Shown: positions 20,301 through 29,656, numbered from the stretch's first letter. The stretch: 41,242 nt of DNA from an uncultured Psychromonas sp. (GCF_947489755.1 NZ_CANLFB010000035.1:1-41242), one strand, 5' to 3'. The notes: generated by a model from the letters alone, not told the origin. Program-made: numbers and translations.

Positions 20301-21036
20301 CAAAAGAAAGTGGTTCCGCGTGACGCAGAGAATTATAAAACGCTTCTGTCGTTTGGCCTGATAGTGTACGTCCAGAGGCATCGGTAATAGTGCCTGAGAT
20401 CATCACTGGTAGTTTATAACCAAGTTCTTCAAATACTGTTTCTACTGCAAATACTGCGGCTTTTGCATTTAACGTATCAAAGATTGTTTCGATAAGAATT
20501 AAATCACTACCACCTTGGATCAGGGCTTTAGTTGATTCAATATAAGCTTCAACTAACTCATCAAAAGTAACGTTACGATAAGCAGGATCATTAACATCAG
20601 GAGAAATAGAACAAGTACGATTTGTTGGACCTAACACACCAGCAACAAAGCGAGGACGTTCAGGTGTTTCATCGGTTTTTTCATCCGCCATTCTGCGCGC
20701 TAATCGAGCAGCGGCTAAGTTGATTTCAGCAGATAACGATTCCATTTCATAATCGGCCATGGCAATCGTAGTAGCATTAAAGGTATTGGTTTCAAGAATA
20801 TCCGCACCCGCATCTAAAAACTGGCGATGAATATCTGCGATTAATTCCGGTTGTGACAACACCAATAAATCGTTATTACCTTTAACATCACAGTTCCAGT
20901 CTTTAAAGCGTTCGCCTCTGTAATCGACTTCTTCTAGTTTGCGATCCTGGATCATGGTGCCCATTGCGCCATCAATAAGAAGAATGTGTTTTTTAAGCTG
21001 TGCTTTAATTAATGCACTACGATCACTTACTGACAT
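17353..21036 (-). CDS. metH: Cobalamin-dependent methionine synthase
   Basis: At 1227 aa it equals E. coli MetH in length and module order. A homocysteine/zinc barrel (about 1-330) has the GGCCGTTP cysteines near 308-314 and the upstream zinc cysteine in FGLNCALG. A methyltetrahydrofolate barrel follows (about 355-615, [10 protein letters not shown]). Next come the helical cap and B12-binding domain, with DVHDIGKN near residue 755-762 supplying the cobalt-ligand histidine. A C-terminal AdoMet activation domain (about 900-1227) contains [10 protein letters not shown]. It makes methionine from homocysteine and 5-methyl-THF. The start has a CAGGGA-type site on the minus strand. I found no convincing MetJ box, MetR site or B12 riboswitch directly upstream. 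Confidence 0.98.
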   Translation of the reverse strand: MSVSDRSALIKAQLKKHILLIDGAMGTMIQDRKLEEVDYRGERFKDWNCDVKGNNDLLVLSQPELIADIHRQFLDAGADILETNTFNATTIAMADYEMESLSAEINLAAARLARRMADEKTDETPERPRFVAGVLGPTNRTCSISPDVNDPAYRNVTFDELVEAYIESTKALIQGGSDLILIETIFDTLNAKAAVFAVETVFEELGYKLPVMISGTITDASGRTLSGQTTEAFYNSLRHAEPLSFGLNCALGPNELRQYVQEMSRISETYVSAHPNAGLPNAFGEYDLEADEMVTHIKEWAESGFLNLVGGCCGTTPAHIKAMADAVAGIKPRELPEIEVACRLSGLEALTIRSNSLFQNVGERTNVTGSARFKRLIKDELYDEALEVALHQVEAGADIIDINMDEAMLDSLFAMKRFLNLCASEPDISRVPIMVDSSKWEILEEGLKCVQGKGIVNSISMKEGVDNFIHQAKLIRRYGFAVIVMAFDEDGQADTRARKFEICKRSYDILVNQVGFPPEDIIFDPNIFAIATGIEEHNNYAVDFIEAVKDIKENLPHAMISGGVSNVSFSFRGNNPVREAIHAVFLYYCIKNGMDMGIVNAAQLAIYDDIPKELKDAVEDVVLNKHANGTDALLEIAEKYRGDGGEKVDETKVLEWRGLPVNERIAHALVKGITEFIEEDTELARQDANMPIEVIEGPLMDGMNIVGDLFGEGKMFLPQVVKSARVMKQAVAYLNPYIEATKAVGATNGKVVMATVKGDVHDIGKNIVGVILQCNNYEIIDLGVMVPTEKIIKTALEHNADLIGLSGLITPSLDEMVYVAKEMQRQGLTIPLLIGGATTSKAHTAVKIEQNYDQPVVYVSNASRAVGVCQKLLNPKHKPEFVEKLNLDYERVREQHANKRPRSAPIGLPQARANAAKLDWANYQPKVPNKLGVQVFKTMPISVLKEYIDWTPFFMTWGLAGKYPRILKDEVVGEEATRLFADALAMLDTVEAEGEISAAGIVGLFPANSVGDDIEIYTDETRTEILQISNQLRQQTEKKAPFVNHCLADYIAPKSSGVADYIGAFAVTGGIGEREVADRYKANNDDYNAILVQAVCDRLAEAFAEYLHQQTRKDYWGFAADETLGSDDLIREKYQGIRPAPGYPACPEHTEKAAIWALMNVEQEIGMELTSSYAMYPGAAVSGWIFSHPDSRYFAVATIQQDQVEDYAKRKGWDMQTAERWLGPNIS

Positions 21037-21210
21037 AGAGTTCCCTGCTACTTATTCTAAGATAAAAACCAATCATCATAATAACATAAAAGTCATCAGC
21101 AAACCTTTTCAAAGGGGATAACGTCTTGAAATATTCTGTTATAAATTATGAATTTTTTGATAGTTGTGTAACTAAAAATGAGAGCAAAAAGTGAAGAAGA
21201 TAATTTAAAG

Positions 21211-21241
21211 GCATAAAAAAGCGAGCCTAGTAGCTCGCTTT
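21211..21241 (-). terminator. Rho-independent terminator, minus strand, upstream of metH
   Basis: A perfect 9-bp GC-containing stem AAAGCGAGC (21218-21226) and GCTCGCTTT (21233-21241) with a 6-nt loop. On the minus strand it runs directly into TTTTTT, so it stops leftward transcription. It lies 615 bp downstream of metA and 175 bp upstream of metH. Confidence 0.8.
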
Positions 21242-21855
21242 AAAATAAAAGAACAATTTAATTGTGATTATCAAAAGCATTATCAATATAAACGACTAAC
21301 AGAAATAATAAATTAGCTATCTATTAACAAAACTTTACCAATAATCCACTATCTAATTTGATAAAAGTAAATGCTAGAAACGCCCGCTGGCAATGAGTTT
21401 TAAAATAAAAAACTCCTCACTCTGACATTCACTTTTAATAAAATGATAAAACGTAATAATAATTAAGCTCCTGTATATATGAATACAACCAGCATTAACT
21501 TCTAAAACCAAAATAGCTCCCTATCGAGGGAAATGAGTGTTTAGTAAACCAACTCAATAATTGATAATTTTAGAACACTGGTACGAGTAAAATTTAAAAT
21601 AACTTTATACCTCCGTCTTATATTTATGAAAAATGTGAAAACTAAACAACTGTATTCCACGCCATAGTAACGCTATGTTAAGAACCAATCTGTGAACTTC
21701 ACAGAACCTTTTCGAAATAATATATATTTTTATCTAACAATTTCTTCGTTAAGCTCCTTGTCGTATTCCTATTACTAAATAAGTATAGGAGAGGTTTTAG
21801 CCTTTACCAGTTTATTGTTACCTTTATTCTTAAAAACTAAAATAACACCTATTTG
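21242..21855. other. Gene-free metA-metH spacer
   Basis: No protein-coding gene is supported. Small hairpins are present: TCTGTGA/TCACAGA (21689-21695 and 21699-21705), a CCTAT/ATAGG structure around 21767-21788 close to the metA end, and GAGTTTT/AAAACTC (21395-21401 and 21409-21415). On the minus strand two GATAAT hexamers lie 12 bp apart (21284-21279 and 21272-21267), just upstream of the terminator at 21211-21241. A small RNA ending at that terminator is possible. Confidence 0.3.
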
Positions 21856-22773
21856 TTATTTCAAATCGGTTAAGTCGTACGGCGTAACTTGATAAACACA
21901 ATAATTTAACCAGTTATTGTATAAAAGATTTCCATGACTACGCCAAATTGCACGAGGAGTTTGGTCAATATCATCACCAGGAAAATAATTAACCGGTAAT
22001 ACTGGCTCTAAATCTTCTTCTATATCTCTTAAGTATTCATTGTTTAAGGTATTCGCATCGTATTCTGGGTGTCCAGTAATAAATACTTGGCGACAGTCAG
22101 GGCTTGCAGCTAAATAAACACCAGCATCTGGCGCATCAGCAAAAACCGTCAAGTCCGTTTTACTCTGGATTTCATTACTATTAAATTCTGCATAACGCGA
22201 TAAAGGAGCCCAAAATTGATCATCAAACCCTCTAACAAGCGGATGTTGGTGATGATGAGTATTATGAGAATAAATCCCTGATAATTTATCATCTCTTGTT
22301 ACTTTTTCTAGATCATAAAGAATTTTTAACGCAGCCTGTGCAGCCCAACAAAGGAACAAAGTTGACGTCACGTTATGGCGAGACCAATTGACGATTTCAG
22401 TAAACTTATCCCAGTAATAAACATTTTCAAATGGAATCGTGCCTAATGGTGCACCCGTTATAATAAATCCATCCCATTTTTGGCTTTTTATACGCTCAAA
22501 GTCCCCATAAAATTTATCAAGATGTTTTTGTGGCGTATTTCGGCTTGCCCGAGCATCAACACGCAATAGCTCAATATCAACCTGTAGTGGTGTATTAGAC
22601 AACAAACGCATTATTTGCGTTTCAGTTTCAATTTTTTTAGGCATTAAATTTAAAATTAAGACTCGTAATGGACGAATGTTCTGATGACTCGCTCGTGATT
22701 CTGACATAGTGAAGATATTTTCAGACTTTAAAATATTTGATGCAGGTAAGTCATCTGGAATACGAATTGGCAT
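21856..22773 (-). CDS. metA: Homoserine O-succinyltransferase
   Basis: The 305-aa enzyme activates homoserine for methionine synthesis. The catalytic triad is in place: Cys142 (LFLCWAAQ), His235 and Glu237 (ITGHPEYD). Residues 110-111 are Leu-Gly (GAPLGTI); glycine at 111 is associated with succinyl-CoA use, whereas glutamate there marks acetyl-CoA enzymes, so succinylation is the likely reaction. The gene is divergent from a GNAT gene. A tandem MetJ operator lies 28-43 bp upstream of the start, so it should be repressed by MetJ with S-adenosylmethionine. Confidence 0.96.
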   Translation of the reverse strand: MPIRIPDDLPASNILKSENIFTMSESRASHQNIRPLRVLILNLMPKKIETETQIMRLLSNTPLQVDIELLRVDARASRNTPQKHLDKFYGDFERIKSQKWDGFIITGAPLGTIPFENVYYWDKFTEIVNWSRHNVTSTLFLCWAAQAALKILYDLEKVTRDDKLSGIYSHNTHHHQHPLVRGFDDQFWAPLSRYAEFNSNEIQSKTDLTVFADAPDAGVYLAASPDCRQVFITGHPEYDANTLNNEYLRDIEEDLEPVLPVNYFPGDDIDQTPRAIWRSHGNLLYNNWLNYCVYQVTPYDLTDLK

Positions 22774-22800
22774 AGTTGTTCCCTTTACAAGTTTTCATTT

Positions 22801-22816
22801 GGACATCTAGAAGTCT
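22801..22816. promoter_or_regulatory. Tandem MetJ boxes upstream of metA
   Basis: GGACATCT (22801-22808) and AGAAGTCT (22809-22816) match the 8-bp met box AGACGTCT at 6 and 7 of 8 positions. They are directly adjacent, the arrangement required for cooperative MetJ binding. They lie 28 bp before the metA start. Confidence 0.75.
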
Positions 22817-22932
22817 AACACTAAAATTAAATTTGAAAACATAAAATTTAAATAAGACTTATACTAGTCGCGATCTCACCCATTAGTTAAACTGAAAAAG
22901 CACTAATCATTAAGACAAAAAAAGGAATTAAA

Positions 22933-23418
22933 ATGTTAAAAGTTCAAATCGTTACGGCTGATTTACATAATAAACAACATGCAGATGCTTACCTCAGTTT
23001 AATGTCCCACTATGCTTGTGATCCAATGGGTGGTGGTGAAGATATCAGTGACTTTGCTAAACAAAACTTAATATCAACACTACTAAAACGCTCAGATGTT
23101 TTTATTGTTTTAATATTTAATGAGGGTAGACCTGCAGCTTTATTAACAGCGATTGAAGGTTTCTCTACTTTTGCTTGTAAACCATTATTTAATATTCACG
23201 ATGTAGTTGTACATAACGACTTTAGAGGAAAAGGTTTAACCAAACATTTATTTAAAAAAATTGAAGAGATTGCCAAAGCTCGTGATTGTTGTAAAATCAC
23301 ATTAGAAGTTTTAAGTGGTAATAAAGTCGCTTGCAAAGCTTACCAACGTTTAGGCTTTTCTGATTACCAACTTGATCCAGAATTTGGCAGTGCTTTATTT
23401 TGGACAAAAAAGATTTAA
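22933..23418 (+). CDS. GNAT-family N-acetyltransferase
   Basis: The 161-aa protein has the GNAT fold. The central strand FNIHDVVVHNDFRGKGLTKH (about 94-113) carries the RGKGLT pyrophosphate-binding loop of motif A, followed by a long helix and a LGF-containing C-terminal strand (about 142-145). It should transfer an acetyl group from acetyl-CoA to an amine, but the substrate cannot be read from the sequence. AAGGAA about 6 nt before the ATG supports the start. The gene is divergent from metA across a 159-bp spacer holding the MetJ operator. MetJ could affect it if the promoters overlap, but that is speculative. Confidence 0.8.
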   Translation: MLKVQIVTADLHNKQHADAYLSLMSHYACDPMGGGEDISDFAKQNLISTLLKRSDVFIVLIFNEGRPAALLTAIEGFSTFACKPLFNIHDVVVHNDFRGKGLTKHLFKKIEEIAKARDCCKITLEVLSGNKVACKAYQRLGFSDYQLDPEFGSALFWTKKI

Positions 23419-23462
23419 TAACGATTAATAAATAGCTTCGCTAAATCTTCTAACTAGATTAA

Positions 23463-23488
23463 CCGCTTAGTCTGACTCTACTAAGCGG
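23463..23488. terminator. Hairpin between convergent GNAT and SCO1 genes
   Basis: A perfect 9-bp stem, CCGCTTAGT (23463-23471) and ACTAAGCGG (23480-23488), with an 8-nt loop lies between converging genes. There is no strong T-run on either side. Confidence 0.6.
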
Positions 23489-23548
23489 ATGTGATGAAGC
23501 GAACAATTAAGCTAAATAAAGCGTGCTCGTAATAAATACTAGAAAGTA

Positions 23549-24235
23549 TTAATGTCTCTGCTCACCCATTTCAAGAATATATTGCTGTTGTAACGTCTTG
23601 ATATCTGAAACCATTAAATCCATATCAACACTATTAATACCCTGTTGATTAGGTACTGATTTAAAGGTTGCGTGTAACTTTCCTTCGGGATCAATCAACA
23701 CAATAGATGCACTGTGATCAACAAGATAAAAATCTTCTGTATCCCCCGCTTCGACAATGCCATAAATCAAACCTAGTTGTGTTACAAAAGGCCATAACTG
23801 TTGATGTGTGCTGGTGACACCAATAAAGTTTTTATTAAAATAATGAACATAATCAGCCAGTTGTTCTGCTTTATCTCTGTTAGGGTCAACAGAAACAAAC
23901 ACAACCTGAGTTGTTGTATCATTATCATTTTTTAGACTAGGATAAACTCGATCTAAATCAGCCAGTGTAGTCGGACAAACATCAGGACAAAAAGTATAGC
24001 CTGCAAAAATAAGGGTCCATTTTCCCTTTAATGACTCGTTAGTAAAAGCAACTTTACCAGCTTTCTCAAAAGCAAATTCGTTTAACGTAATACGCGGTTC
24101 TGCTAATACTAATGCATTATTATCTGTTGCAAATATTTTATTACTTTGAGTATTAGGATTAATGGCTTCCAATCCACCTAACGCGAAAAATAAGCCCACA
24201 ACAACAAGACTGCATATCAGTAGTATACGTTTCAT
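23549..24235 (-). CDS. SCO1/SenC family copper chaperone-like protein
   Basis: The 228-aa thioredoxin-fold protein has an N-terminal signal anchor (about 3-21), so it faces the periplasm. The copper-binding set is complete: Cys83 and Cys87 in TFCPDVCPTT and His174 in LVDHSAS. Family members deliver copper to the CuA site of cytochrome c oxidase or act as thiol-disulfide reductases. No oxidase genes are nearby, so the partner is unknown. It lies 139 bp downstream of lexA on the same strand, separated from it by a terminator-like hairpin, so it probably has its own promoter. Confidence 0.88.
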   Translation of the reverse strand: MKRILLICSLVVVGLFFALGGLEAINPNTQSNKIFATDNNALVLAEPRITLNEFAFEKAGKVAFTNESLKGKWTLIFAGYTFCPDVCPTTLADLDRVYPSLKNDNDTTTQVVFVSVDPNRDKAEQLADYVHYFNKNFIGVTSTHQQLWPFVTQLGLIYGIVEAGDTEDFYLVDHSASIVLIDPEGKLHATFKSVPNQQGINSVDMDLMVSDIKTLQQQYILEMGEQRH

Positions 24236-24266
24236 TTATTTACTCTATTTGCTAAAAGCAAGTTAT

Positions 24267-24307
24267 GAAAATGCCAATAAATAGCATAACTATGTATTGG
24301 CATTCTC
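24267..24307 (-). terminator. Terminator after lexA
   Basis: Arms 24270-24279 and 24295-24304 pair perfectly over 10 bp, extendable to 13 bp with one mismatch. On the minus strand the hairpin is followed by TTTT, so it should end the lexA transcript. Confidence 0.65.
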
Positions 24308-24374
24308 TTCGCTTTATTAATTTATTTACTGTATTTACTTAAGCGATTAAGTTTCAAAACAGATAGAAGAGTAT

Positions 24375-25001
24375 CTACATCCAATCAGCAGTACGAATAA
24401 CACCAACGGCAATACCTTCGATATCAAATGATTGATATTCCAAATCAACTTTAATTGGTTCGAATAAAGCATTTTCAGCTTTTAATGTTATTTTTTTACC
24501 GTCACGATAAAAACGCTTAACGGTTACATCATCTTCAACTCTTGCAATAACCACTTGGCCATTATTGATATTTTGGGTTTTATGCACCGCTAATAAGTCG
24601 CCATCCATAATACCGATATCTTTCATACTTTCTCCCTGAACACGCAATAAGAAATCTGCGGCAGGATGAAATAATGTAGGATCAACATTGTAATGTGTTT
24701 CAACGTGCTCTTGAGCTAGAATCGGCTCTCCTGCAGCAACTTTACCGATTAAAGGCAAACCTTCATTGGCAGCTTCATTATCTTTATGGTCACTAATAAC
24801 ACGAATACCGCGAGATGTGCCAGATAGTATTTCAATAGCCCCTTTACGCGCTAATGCTTTTAAATGCTCTTCTGCAGCATTCGCACTTTTAAAGCCTAGA
24901 ATTCTTGCCAATTCCACGCGTGTTGGTGGCATACCTGTTTTTGTAATTTGATCTTTAATTACGTCTAGGACTTCGCCTTGGCGTTTAGTAAGTTCTTTCA
25001 T
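24375..25001 (-). CDS. lexA: LexA repressor (SOS response)
   Basis: With the start at 25001 the protein is 208 aa and begins MKELTKRQ like E. coli LexA. The frame is open 54 bases further upstream, but that stretch contains the operator, and GGAG sits about 6 nt before the chosen ATG. The winged-helix DNA-binding domain (1-70) is followed by the self-cleavage site Ala90-Gly91. The catalytic serine is Ser125 (QGESMKD) and the lysine is Lys162 (TVKRF). All are shifted by six from E. coli numbering because of a short hinge insertion. LexA represses SOS genes until RecA-stimulated autocleavage, and the upstream box shows autoregulation. Confidence 0.97.
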   Translation of the reverse strand: MKELTKRQGEVLDVIKDQITKTGMPPTRVELARILGFKSANAAEEHLKALARKGAIEILSGTSRGIRVISDHKDNEAANEGLPLIGKVAAGEPILAQEHVETHYNVDPTLFHPAADFLLRVQGESMKDIGIMDGDLLAVHKTQNINNGQVVIARVEDDVTVKRFYRDGKKITLKAENALFEPIKVDLEYQSFDIEGIAVGVIRTADWM

Positions 25002-25024
25002 TAGGATCTCCACGCGATAATAAA

Positions 25025-25055
25025 CTGTAAACAAACACAGTGTATATTCATACAT
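25025..25055. promoter_or_regulatory. SOS boxes of lexA, one canonical and one degenerate
   Basis: CTGTAAACAAACACAG at 25025-25040 is a canonical LexA box (CTGT-N8-ACAG). An abutting GTGTATATTCATACAT at 25040-25055 matches apart from one base in each half-site. A tandem pair at lexA parallels the E. coli arrangement. Confidence 0.85.
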
Positions 25056-25177
25056 GGTTAAATACCAGTTAAGACTTTTCTTTTTTATGGTTAGAGAAGT
25101 AATAAAAGAGCATTAACTAAATGATAATAAAGTATTGAGCCAAACAATCACTTAACGAGACCTCAGTAAATTATGCT

Positions 25178-25927
25178 TTATAATTTACCGCTAAAGCTAA
25201 GCGTTGTCGCACCATTATCATTTTTTGGACCAATCCATGTTAGTGATTTAGCAACTGAAGGAGCCAATTTATCAGTTCCTTGAATTTCTCCATTGAGTTT
25301 ATATATACCACCTTCACCCAAGCTAATATCTAAGGTTGTTGCAAGTTCATCTGACTCTTGAGTCACAAAGGCAGTCACATCACCGTTATCACACCCTAAA
25401 TCAACAGTAGGAGATGCTAGATTTACGACGCCTAGTTGGCTAGTCACAACAGCATTTTGCCAAAGTACATTACCTTGCAACTGCTCACAATAAGGTTTGC
25501 CTTGTGTAAACTCTTTAATAACAGCGGAAAAGTCTCCTGAAATTTTAACCGGTAAACGTTTTGGCAATAATGTTAAGAGCTCTTTTGAGCTTAAATCTAA
25601 AATAACATTTGATGCACTTATCCCTGAAAAACCATAACCAACGACACCTTTTCCAGACATCGCTTGAGCACCATTATTGAAGGAAACATCAGCTTCTAGG
25701 TTTAATGTAAACAATGCCATTAACTGCACATCCCATTTTACATTATCAAAACTCAACTTACGGTTAACTACAATCTGTTTTGCCTGCCCTTCCCAGAGCG
25801 AACCAGTAGCATGATTAATTTTAATAGAATTATTGGGAAGCCAATTAACAACCACCGCCATCGGTAAATTAACCATTAAGGTAATTAGGTAAACGAGCAC
25901 GATTAATATCGTGATTTTAAATTTCAT
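25178..25927 (-). CDS. gspN: Type II secretion system protein N
   Basis: The 249-aa protein has one N-terminal membrane helix (about 3-21) and a periplasmic, beta-rich remainder of the GspN family. GspN is a non-essential, not universally present component of the secretion machine, with sequence similarity to AsmA-like domains. It is the last gene of the gsp operon, 33 bp after gspM. An AT-rich hairpin (25166-25174 and 25180-25188) overlaps its stop codon. Two cysteines (PYCEQLQG and LGCDNGD) could form a periplasmic disulfide. Identification rests largely on position and overall character. Confidence 0.85.
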   Translation of the reverse strand: MKFKITILIVLVYLITLMVNLPMAVVVNWLPNNSIKINHATGSLWEGQAKQIVVNRKLSFDNVKWDVQLMALFTLNLEADVSFNNGAQAMSGKGVVGYGFSGISASNVILDLSSKELLTLLPKRLPVKISGDFSAVIKEFTQGKPYCEQLQGNVLWQNAVVTSQLGVVNLASPTVDLGCDNGDVTAFVTQESDELATTLDISLGEGGIYKLNGEIQGTDKLAPSVAKSLTWIGPKNDNGATTLSFSGKL

Positions 25928-25960
25928 TTGAAACCTTTTGTATTATGCTTGAATTTAAAT

Positions 25961-26440
25961 CTAATAACTTAACGATAAACGGCTAACTTTAATCATGCCT
26001 TGTTCTTTATCCTGGCTTATATCAACACTAACGGTTTGCACATTATGCTGATTTTGCAATGTCGTGATCCATTCTATAAATTGATTAAATTCAATTTGGT
26101 TAATAGAAAGATCAACGGTTCCATTACGATTTTGAATACGAGAAATATTAATTTTATTGCGTCTAGCGGTGCTATTAATCAACTGAGATAAGTTTTGCTG
26201 TGTTTCTCCTTGACTATCAATCAGTCCAGCTGCAATAACTTTATTAGCATTTACTTCAACCCATTGCAGGGTTTGTTGGGCACTATTTAGCTTTTGTTGA
26301 CTAACTGATAAGTTATTAGCTAATGGCTGCCATAAAAGAAAATAAACGATAGCAATAAAAACGATGACGGCAGAAATAAGTGTCAGTCTTTGCTCTCTTT
26401 CAGTGGTGTTTTCCCACCACTCTTTAATTTCTTCAAACAT
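25961..26440 (-). CDS. gspM: Type II secretion system protein M
   Basis: The 159-aa bitopic inner-membrane protein has a short cytoplasmic start rich in Trp and Glu (EEIKEWWENTTEREQR), a helix at about 19-37, then a periplasmic coiled-coil and ferredoxin-like domain. It pairs with GspL in the inner-membrane platform. Its start overlaps the gspL stop by one base, so the two are probably translationally coupled. Length and layout fit the family. Confidence 0.92.
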   Translation of the reverse strand: MFEEIKEWWENTTEREQRLTLISAVIVFIAIVYFLLWQPLANNLSVSQQKLNSAQQTLQWVEVNANKVIAAGLIDSQGETQQNLSQLINSTARRNKINISRIQNRNGTVDLSINQIEFNQFIEWITTLQNQHNVQTVSVDISQDKEQGMIKVSRLSLSY

Positions 26441-27639
26441 TATTTGATCCCCACAGTCACGACACCACTGATACGATTTTTATTATTACTTAACGCACCT
26501 TGCTTAAAACTATATTGTGTTGGTACTTTTGATGAAAACTGCTCAAAATCTTGGAAGCTATCAGCACTGATTGCTAAACTGATTTCTTGATTTTTGCTAT
26601 TAAACTTCAATGTTGATATTTGTAAACTAGGAACTGCTTTTAAGCTTGGCAGCAAATCATTTAAAATAATCAACAAACCTGAATCCTGCTCTGTAATCGA
26701 GGCATTAGCTAATAACCCTTTTAACTTTTTCTTAATACGGCTATACCTCAAAGGGCTTTGCTCAGGAAAAGCTTGCTGGTAAACAGCTTCAACTTGCCCT
26801 TTAACTTGTAAAGTTTGTTGATCTACCTGCTTTTTTTGTACAAATAAATTAACTAACAACACCACAAATAATATAACAGCAGCTATCGCAGGCGCTTTCC
26901 ATTTATGTAACTGTAAATGCCCTTCTCTCTTAACAGCAAACTCACCGGTTAATAGATTAAAAGAATGTTGAGCACAACCTTCAGTTAATAATTGCATCGG
27001 CAACATGACTTGTTCAGCTTGCCATTGGCCGAATGTGTTTGTAGGTAAAGGGCTATGACTCTTAATGATTTGTTGTGGGTTATCCGATAAACGTAACTGT
27101 AAAATATCATTAAGCATTTCACTATCACAACTCCACCCTTGATATAGACTCTCACGTATCAACCATTGTTTCTCGAGTTGTAACGCCTGCCATTCATTAT
27201 CTTCAGGCTGTGGTAATGCTAAAGCTTCAGGTAGCAAGCGTTGGCAAAAAATATCTGCATCTACTAACCAATCTAACCACATTTGTAACTTACTTTTAAA
27301 GCAAATAGCAATGTCCACTAAATCAGTTTTTTTAGCCAACACTGAAAAGTGTAGTTTATCTACATCACTGGCTAAATCATCTTCTAGCATATAAGGCAAC
27401 GCTTGTTGCATTTGACGCGTAAAATTACCTTTTATCACGACTGATTTTAGGGTTACATCTACACTAGGCACTAAACAAATCACCTTACGTGACAGTGCTT
27501 TTTCAGTTAACAATTGTAGGGCTTGCGCATTCTCTAAATCACCAGAAGCAATGATCTCTTTTTCACTAGTAGACCAAATTAACCAATGAATAACTTGATC
27601 TGCTTCACTAGCTAGGCGAATAATTAATTGTTCACTCAC
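26440..27639 (-). CDS. gspL: Type II secretion system protein L
   Basis: The 399-aa protein has a large cytoplasmic actin-like domain (about 1-235) that docks the GspE ATPase. The NLLTGEFAVK segment (228-237) is typical of the region just before the membrane. One helix follows (about 249-267), then a periplasmic ferredoxin-like domain that binds GspM. Start and stop overlap gspK by 4 bp and gspM by 1 bp. It transmits ATPase work to pseudopilus assembly. Confidence 0.95.
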   Translation of the reverse strand: MSEQLIIRLASEADQVIHWLIWSTSEKEIIASGDLENAQALQLLTEKALSRKVICLVPSVDVTLKSVVIKGNFTRQMQQALPYMLEDDLASDVDKLHFSVLAKKTDLVDIAICFKSKLQMWLDWLVDADIFCQRLLPEALALPQPEDNEWQALQLEKQWLIRESLYQGWSCDSEMLNDILQLRLSDNPQQIIKSHSPLPTNTFGQWQAEQVMLPMQLLTEGCAQHSFNLLTGEFAVKREGHLQLHKWKAPAIAAVILFVVLLVNLFVQKKQVDQQTLQVKGQVEAVYQQAFPEQSPLRYSRIKKKLKGLLANASITEQDSGLLIILNDLLPSLKAVPSLQISTLKFNSKNQEISLAISADSFQDFEQFSSKVPTQYSFKQGALSNNKNRISGVVTVGIK

Positions 27640-28640
27640 TGAGCATCTCCACTTCCTATCATGTCTTCTATTCCTGCAAATTGGAAACGAACCGTCGTTG
27701 CTTCTTCGTCTTCTACTTTAAATAATGATTTTAATACAATTGTTCGGTCATCGAACTCTGCTGAACCATATAATTCGAAATAATCACTGGTTACACTTAA
27801 TTGTGATTGTACGTCTTCCGGTATTATTTTATCTGTTAATAAATCATTTTCTAAAAACTCTTCAACTGAACTCCAACCACTGGCTGGTCTATCATCGAGT
27901 AAATCTTGAAAGTCTTCTATTGATAAGCCCAACTCTTCTGGAAATAAAGCATATAAAACTTCGGCTTTATCTTGTTTGACTGTATTCACATTAATAAGCT
28001 GTTCTGACGTTGGTAAAGCACATAAATGTTTCTTTATATGTGCATAAATATCACCTGTCACTCCTTGTACAGATCTTAATTCAGAGATATCAACCATTAA
28101 ATTATTAGCCGCTAAATGTGGAACATTTTGAGCTTCATAATACCTATCTTCTGCACCCTCTGACTCATCTACCGTATCGTTATTATCTAACCAATCTCGA
28201 GTTGATTCGGCAATAACATCGATACTAAAATCTTCAACTTCTAACCCATCTAACAGCAGCTTAAATTGAGTTAATGCTAATGGTTCGGAATCATCTTCCT
28301 CTTCTACAGAAAGCGCATTAATATTAAAACAGCTACGATAATCAACAATATTACCTGTGATCGTACCTTCATCGACAGGAAACACCAGATCAGGTGTTGC
28401 CCAAGTTTGATCTAAACTGATCACTTCACTATCTTCAAAATCGCTCTCTAAAATCATACGGCTAAGTTCTATAGTTGCTTGACCATACCAGTAAATTTTT
28501 TCAGAGTAGTTTATCCCTTCAGTTCTTAATAAACTGGATGTCATTCTACCGGTCATTGTCGATGCAATAGTCACCATAATAGCGAGAATCATTAATACCG
28601 TAATTAATGCAATACCGGCTTGTTTTTTAGGGCTAGCCAT
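27636..28640 (-). CDS. gspK: Type II secretion minor pseudopilin K
   Basis: The 334-aa protein is the large minor pseudopilin that caps the pseudopilus tip. After a short basic leader (MASPKKQA) comes the hydrophobic helix GIALITVLMILAIMVTIAS. This matches the GspK type, which keeps a prepilin cleavage site but lacks the conserved Glu5. The insert-containing globular domain is strongly acidic. It overlaps gspJ by one base and gspL by four. It forms a complex with GspI and GspJ that starts pseudopilus assembly. Confidence 0.95.
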   Translation of the reverse strand: MASPKKQAGIALITVLMILAIMVTIASTMTGRMTSSLLRTEGINYSEKIYWYGQATIELSRMILESDFEDSEVISLDQTWATPDLVFPVDEGTITGNIVDYRSCFNINALSVEEEDDSEPLALTQFKLLLDGLEVEDFSIDVIAESTRDWLDNNDTVDESEGAEDRYYEAQNVPHLAANNLMVDISELRSVQGVTGDIYAHIKKHLCALPTSEQLINVNTVKQDKAEVLYALFPEELGLSIEDFQDLLDDRPASGWSSVEEFLENDLLTDKIIPEDVQSQLSVTSDYFELYGSAEFDDRTIVLKSLFKVEDEEATTVRFQFAGIEDMIGSGDAQ

Positions 28641-29278
28641 TAATCTCCAACCACACTATTAGGTAATATAAATACACGTTTTAGTTCGCCGTAATGTTTG
28701 CTGGTAATCGTCATTTCAATACCCGTTGGAATTTCTGATGATGAATTCCATGAACTCACCCAATCGTCATCCCAAAAGCGAAATGTTAAGTTTTCAATGT
28801 CATGAAGAATGACTTGCTGCTCAGGCTCTTCGCCAGAAACAGTATCCGGATGCAAGTAATATAAACGTTGTAATTGTCCTTCTTGAACACGGTAACCAAC
28901 ACGTAAGATGTTAGATCGAGGTAAAAGGTTAAGTGGGTTAGCCCAGCCGACACGATTAAACTCGATACCTTGATAGTCTGAATCTAAGGTGTTTTGACCT
29001 GTATATAACACTTGTAAATCTGCATCATCAGTATTACCAGTACGTGAATTCCTTGCAACCATTTGCACAAAATCTCGTTCAATTAATAACATGCCTCGTT
29101 GAATTTCAACTAAGTTCTGATCATGCTCTTTACTAATTTGACCGCTACGTAAGACACCTTGTAAAATTTGATAAGCTGAAAAACTTAATACCGCAAAAAT
29201 AGCGATAGCGATTAATAGTTCAATTAAAGTAAAACCACTATTTTTTTTATGCTGATAGCTTTTATTGTTTAGCAACAT
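28640..29278 (-). CDS. gspJ: Type II secretion minor pseudopilin J
   Basis: The 212-aa prepilin-like protein has cleavage site NSG|FTLIELLIA, cut after Gly15, with the conserved glutamate at residue 20 (position 5 of the mature protein). The hydrophobic helix runs to about residue 38, and a periplasmic globular domain with acidic patches follows. It overlaps gspI by 17 bp and gspK by 1 bp. It forms the pseudopilus tip with GspI and GspK and is processed by a prepilin peptidase, whose gene is not in this window. Confidence 0.95.
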   Translation of the reverse strand: MLLNNKSYQHKKNSGFTLIELLIAIAIFAVLSFSAYQILQGVLRSGQISKEHDQNLVEIQRGMLLIERDFVQMVARNSRTGNTDDADLQVLYTGQNTLDSDYQGIEFNRVGWANPLNLLPRSNILRVGYRVQEGQLQRLYYLHPDTVSGEEPEQQVILHDIENLTFRFWDDDWVSSWNSSSEIPTGIEMTITSKHYGELKRVFILPNSVVGD

Positions 29279-29651
29279 AAGTCCTTATGTAACCCAGTGC
29301 TTGGCCATCTTTACTATCACTCACTTCAACATCTAATGCTCTAAAACTTGAATTCCCAGTTTCTACACCTTCGTAACGTAAGTACCACTTAACACCAGCA
29401 AATTCTACTTCTTCTCTAACCCATGCTAAACCAGGCCATTTCTCTTCTAACTTCAATTCTGCCAATTTATTGCCTGCAATCCATGTTGCGAAGGTTTTTT
29501 GCTGTAAGTAGTTTTGATTATTTAAAGATTGCGATGCCGCTTGCATAACTGCTAATCCAGCAGTTGCTAGAATCACTAATGCCAACATGACTTCTAATAA
29601 CGTCATACCGCTTTTATGTTTGAGGGAATTATTATTAAGTCGTTTTGTCAT
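29262..29651 (-). CDS. gspI: Type II secretion minor pseudopilin I
   Basis: A small minor pseudopilin with cleavage site KSG|MTLLEVMLAL and the conserved mature Glu5. I chose ATG at 29651 (129 aa). The frame also allows GTG at 29657 (131 aa) overlapping the gspH stop; GTGAG lies about 8 nt before the ATG, which favours it. It forms the tip complex with GspJ and GspK. The end overlaps gspJ by 17 bp. Confidence 0.93.
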   Translation of the reverse strand: MTKRLNNNSLKHKSGMTLLEVMLALVILATAGLAVMQAASQSLNNQNYLQQKTFATWIAGNKLAELKLEEKWPGLAWVREEVEFAGVKWYLRYEGVETGNSSFRALDVEVSDSKDGQALGYIRTYVAKQ

Positions 29652-29656
29652 TAACA

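Noticed and set aside
21037-21210. MetJ, MetR or cobalamin riboswitch element upstream of metH
   Set aside because: Only a single weak AGACGTTA-like octamer and no paired TGAA-N5-TTCA; no B12-box-like sequence or suitable stem pattern.
25002-25055. N-terminal extension of LexA by 18 residues
   Set aside because: That stretch contains the SOS boxes, and the ATG at 25001 has a good ribosome site and matches the family start.
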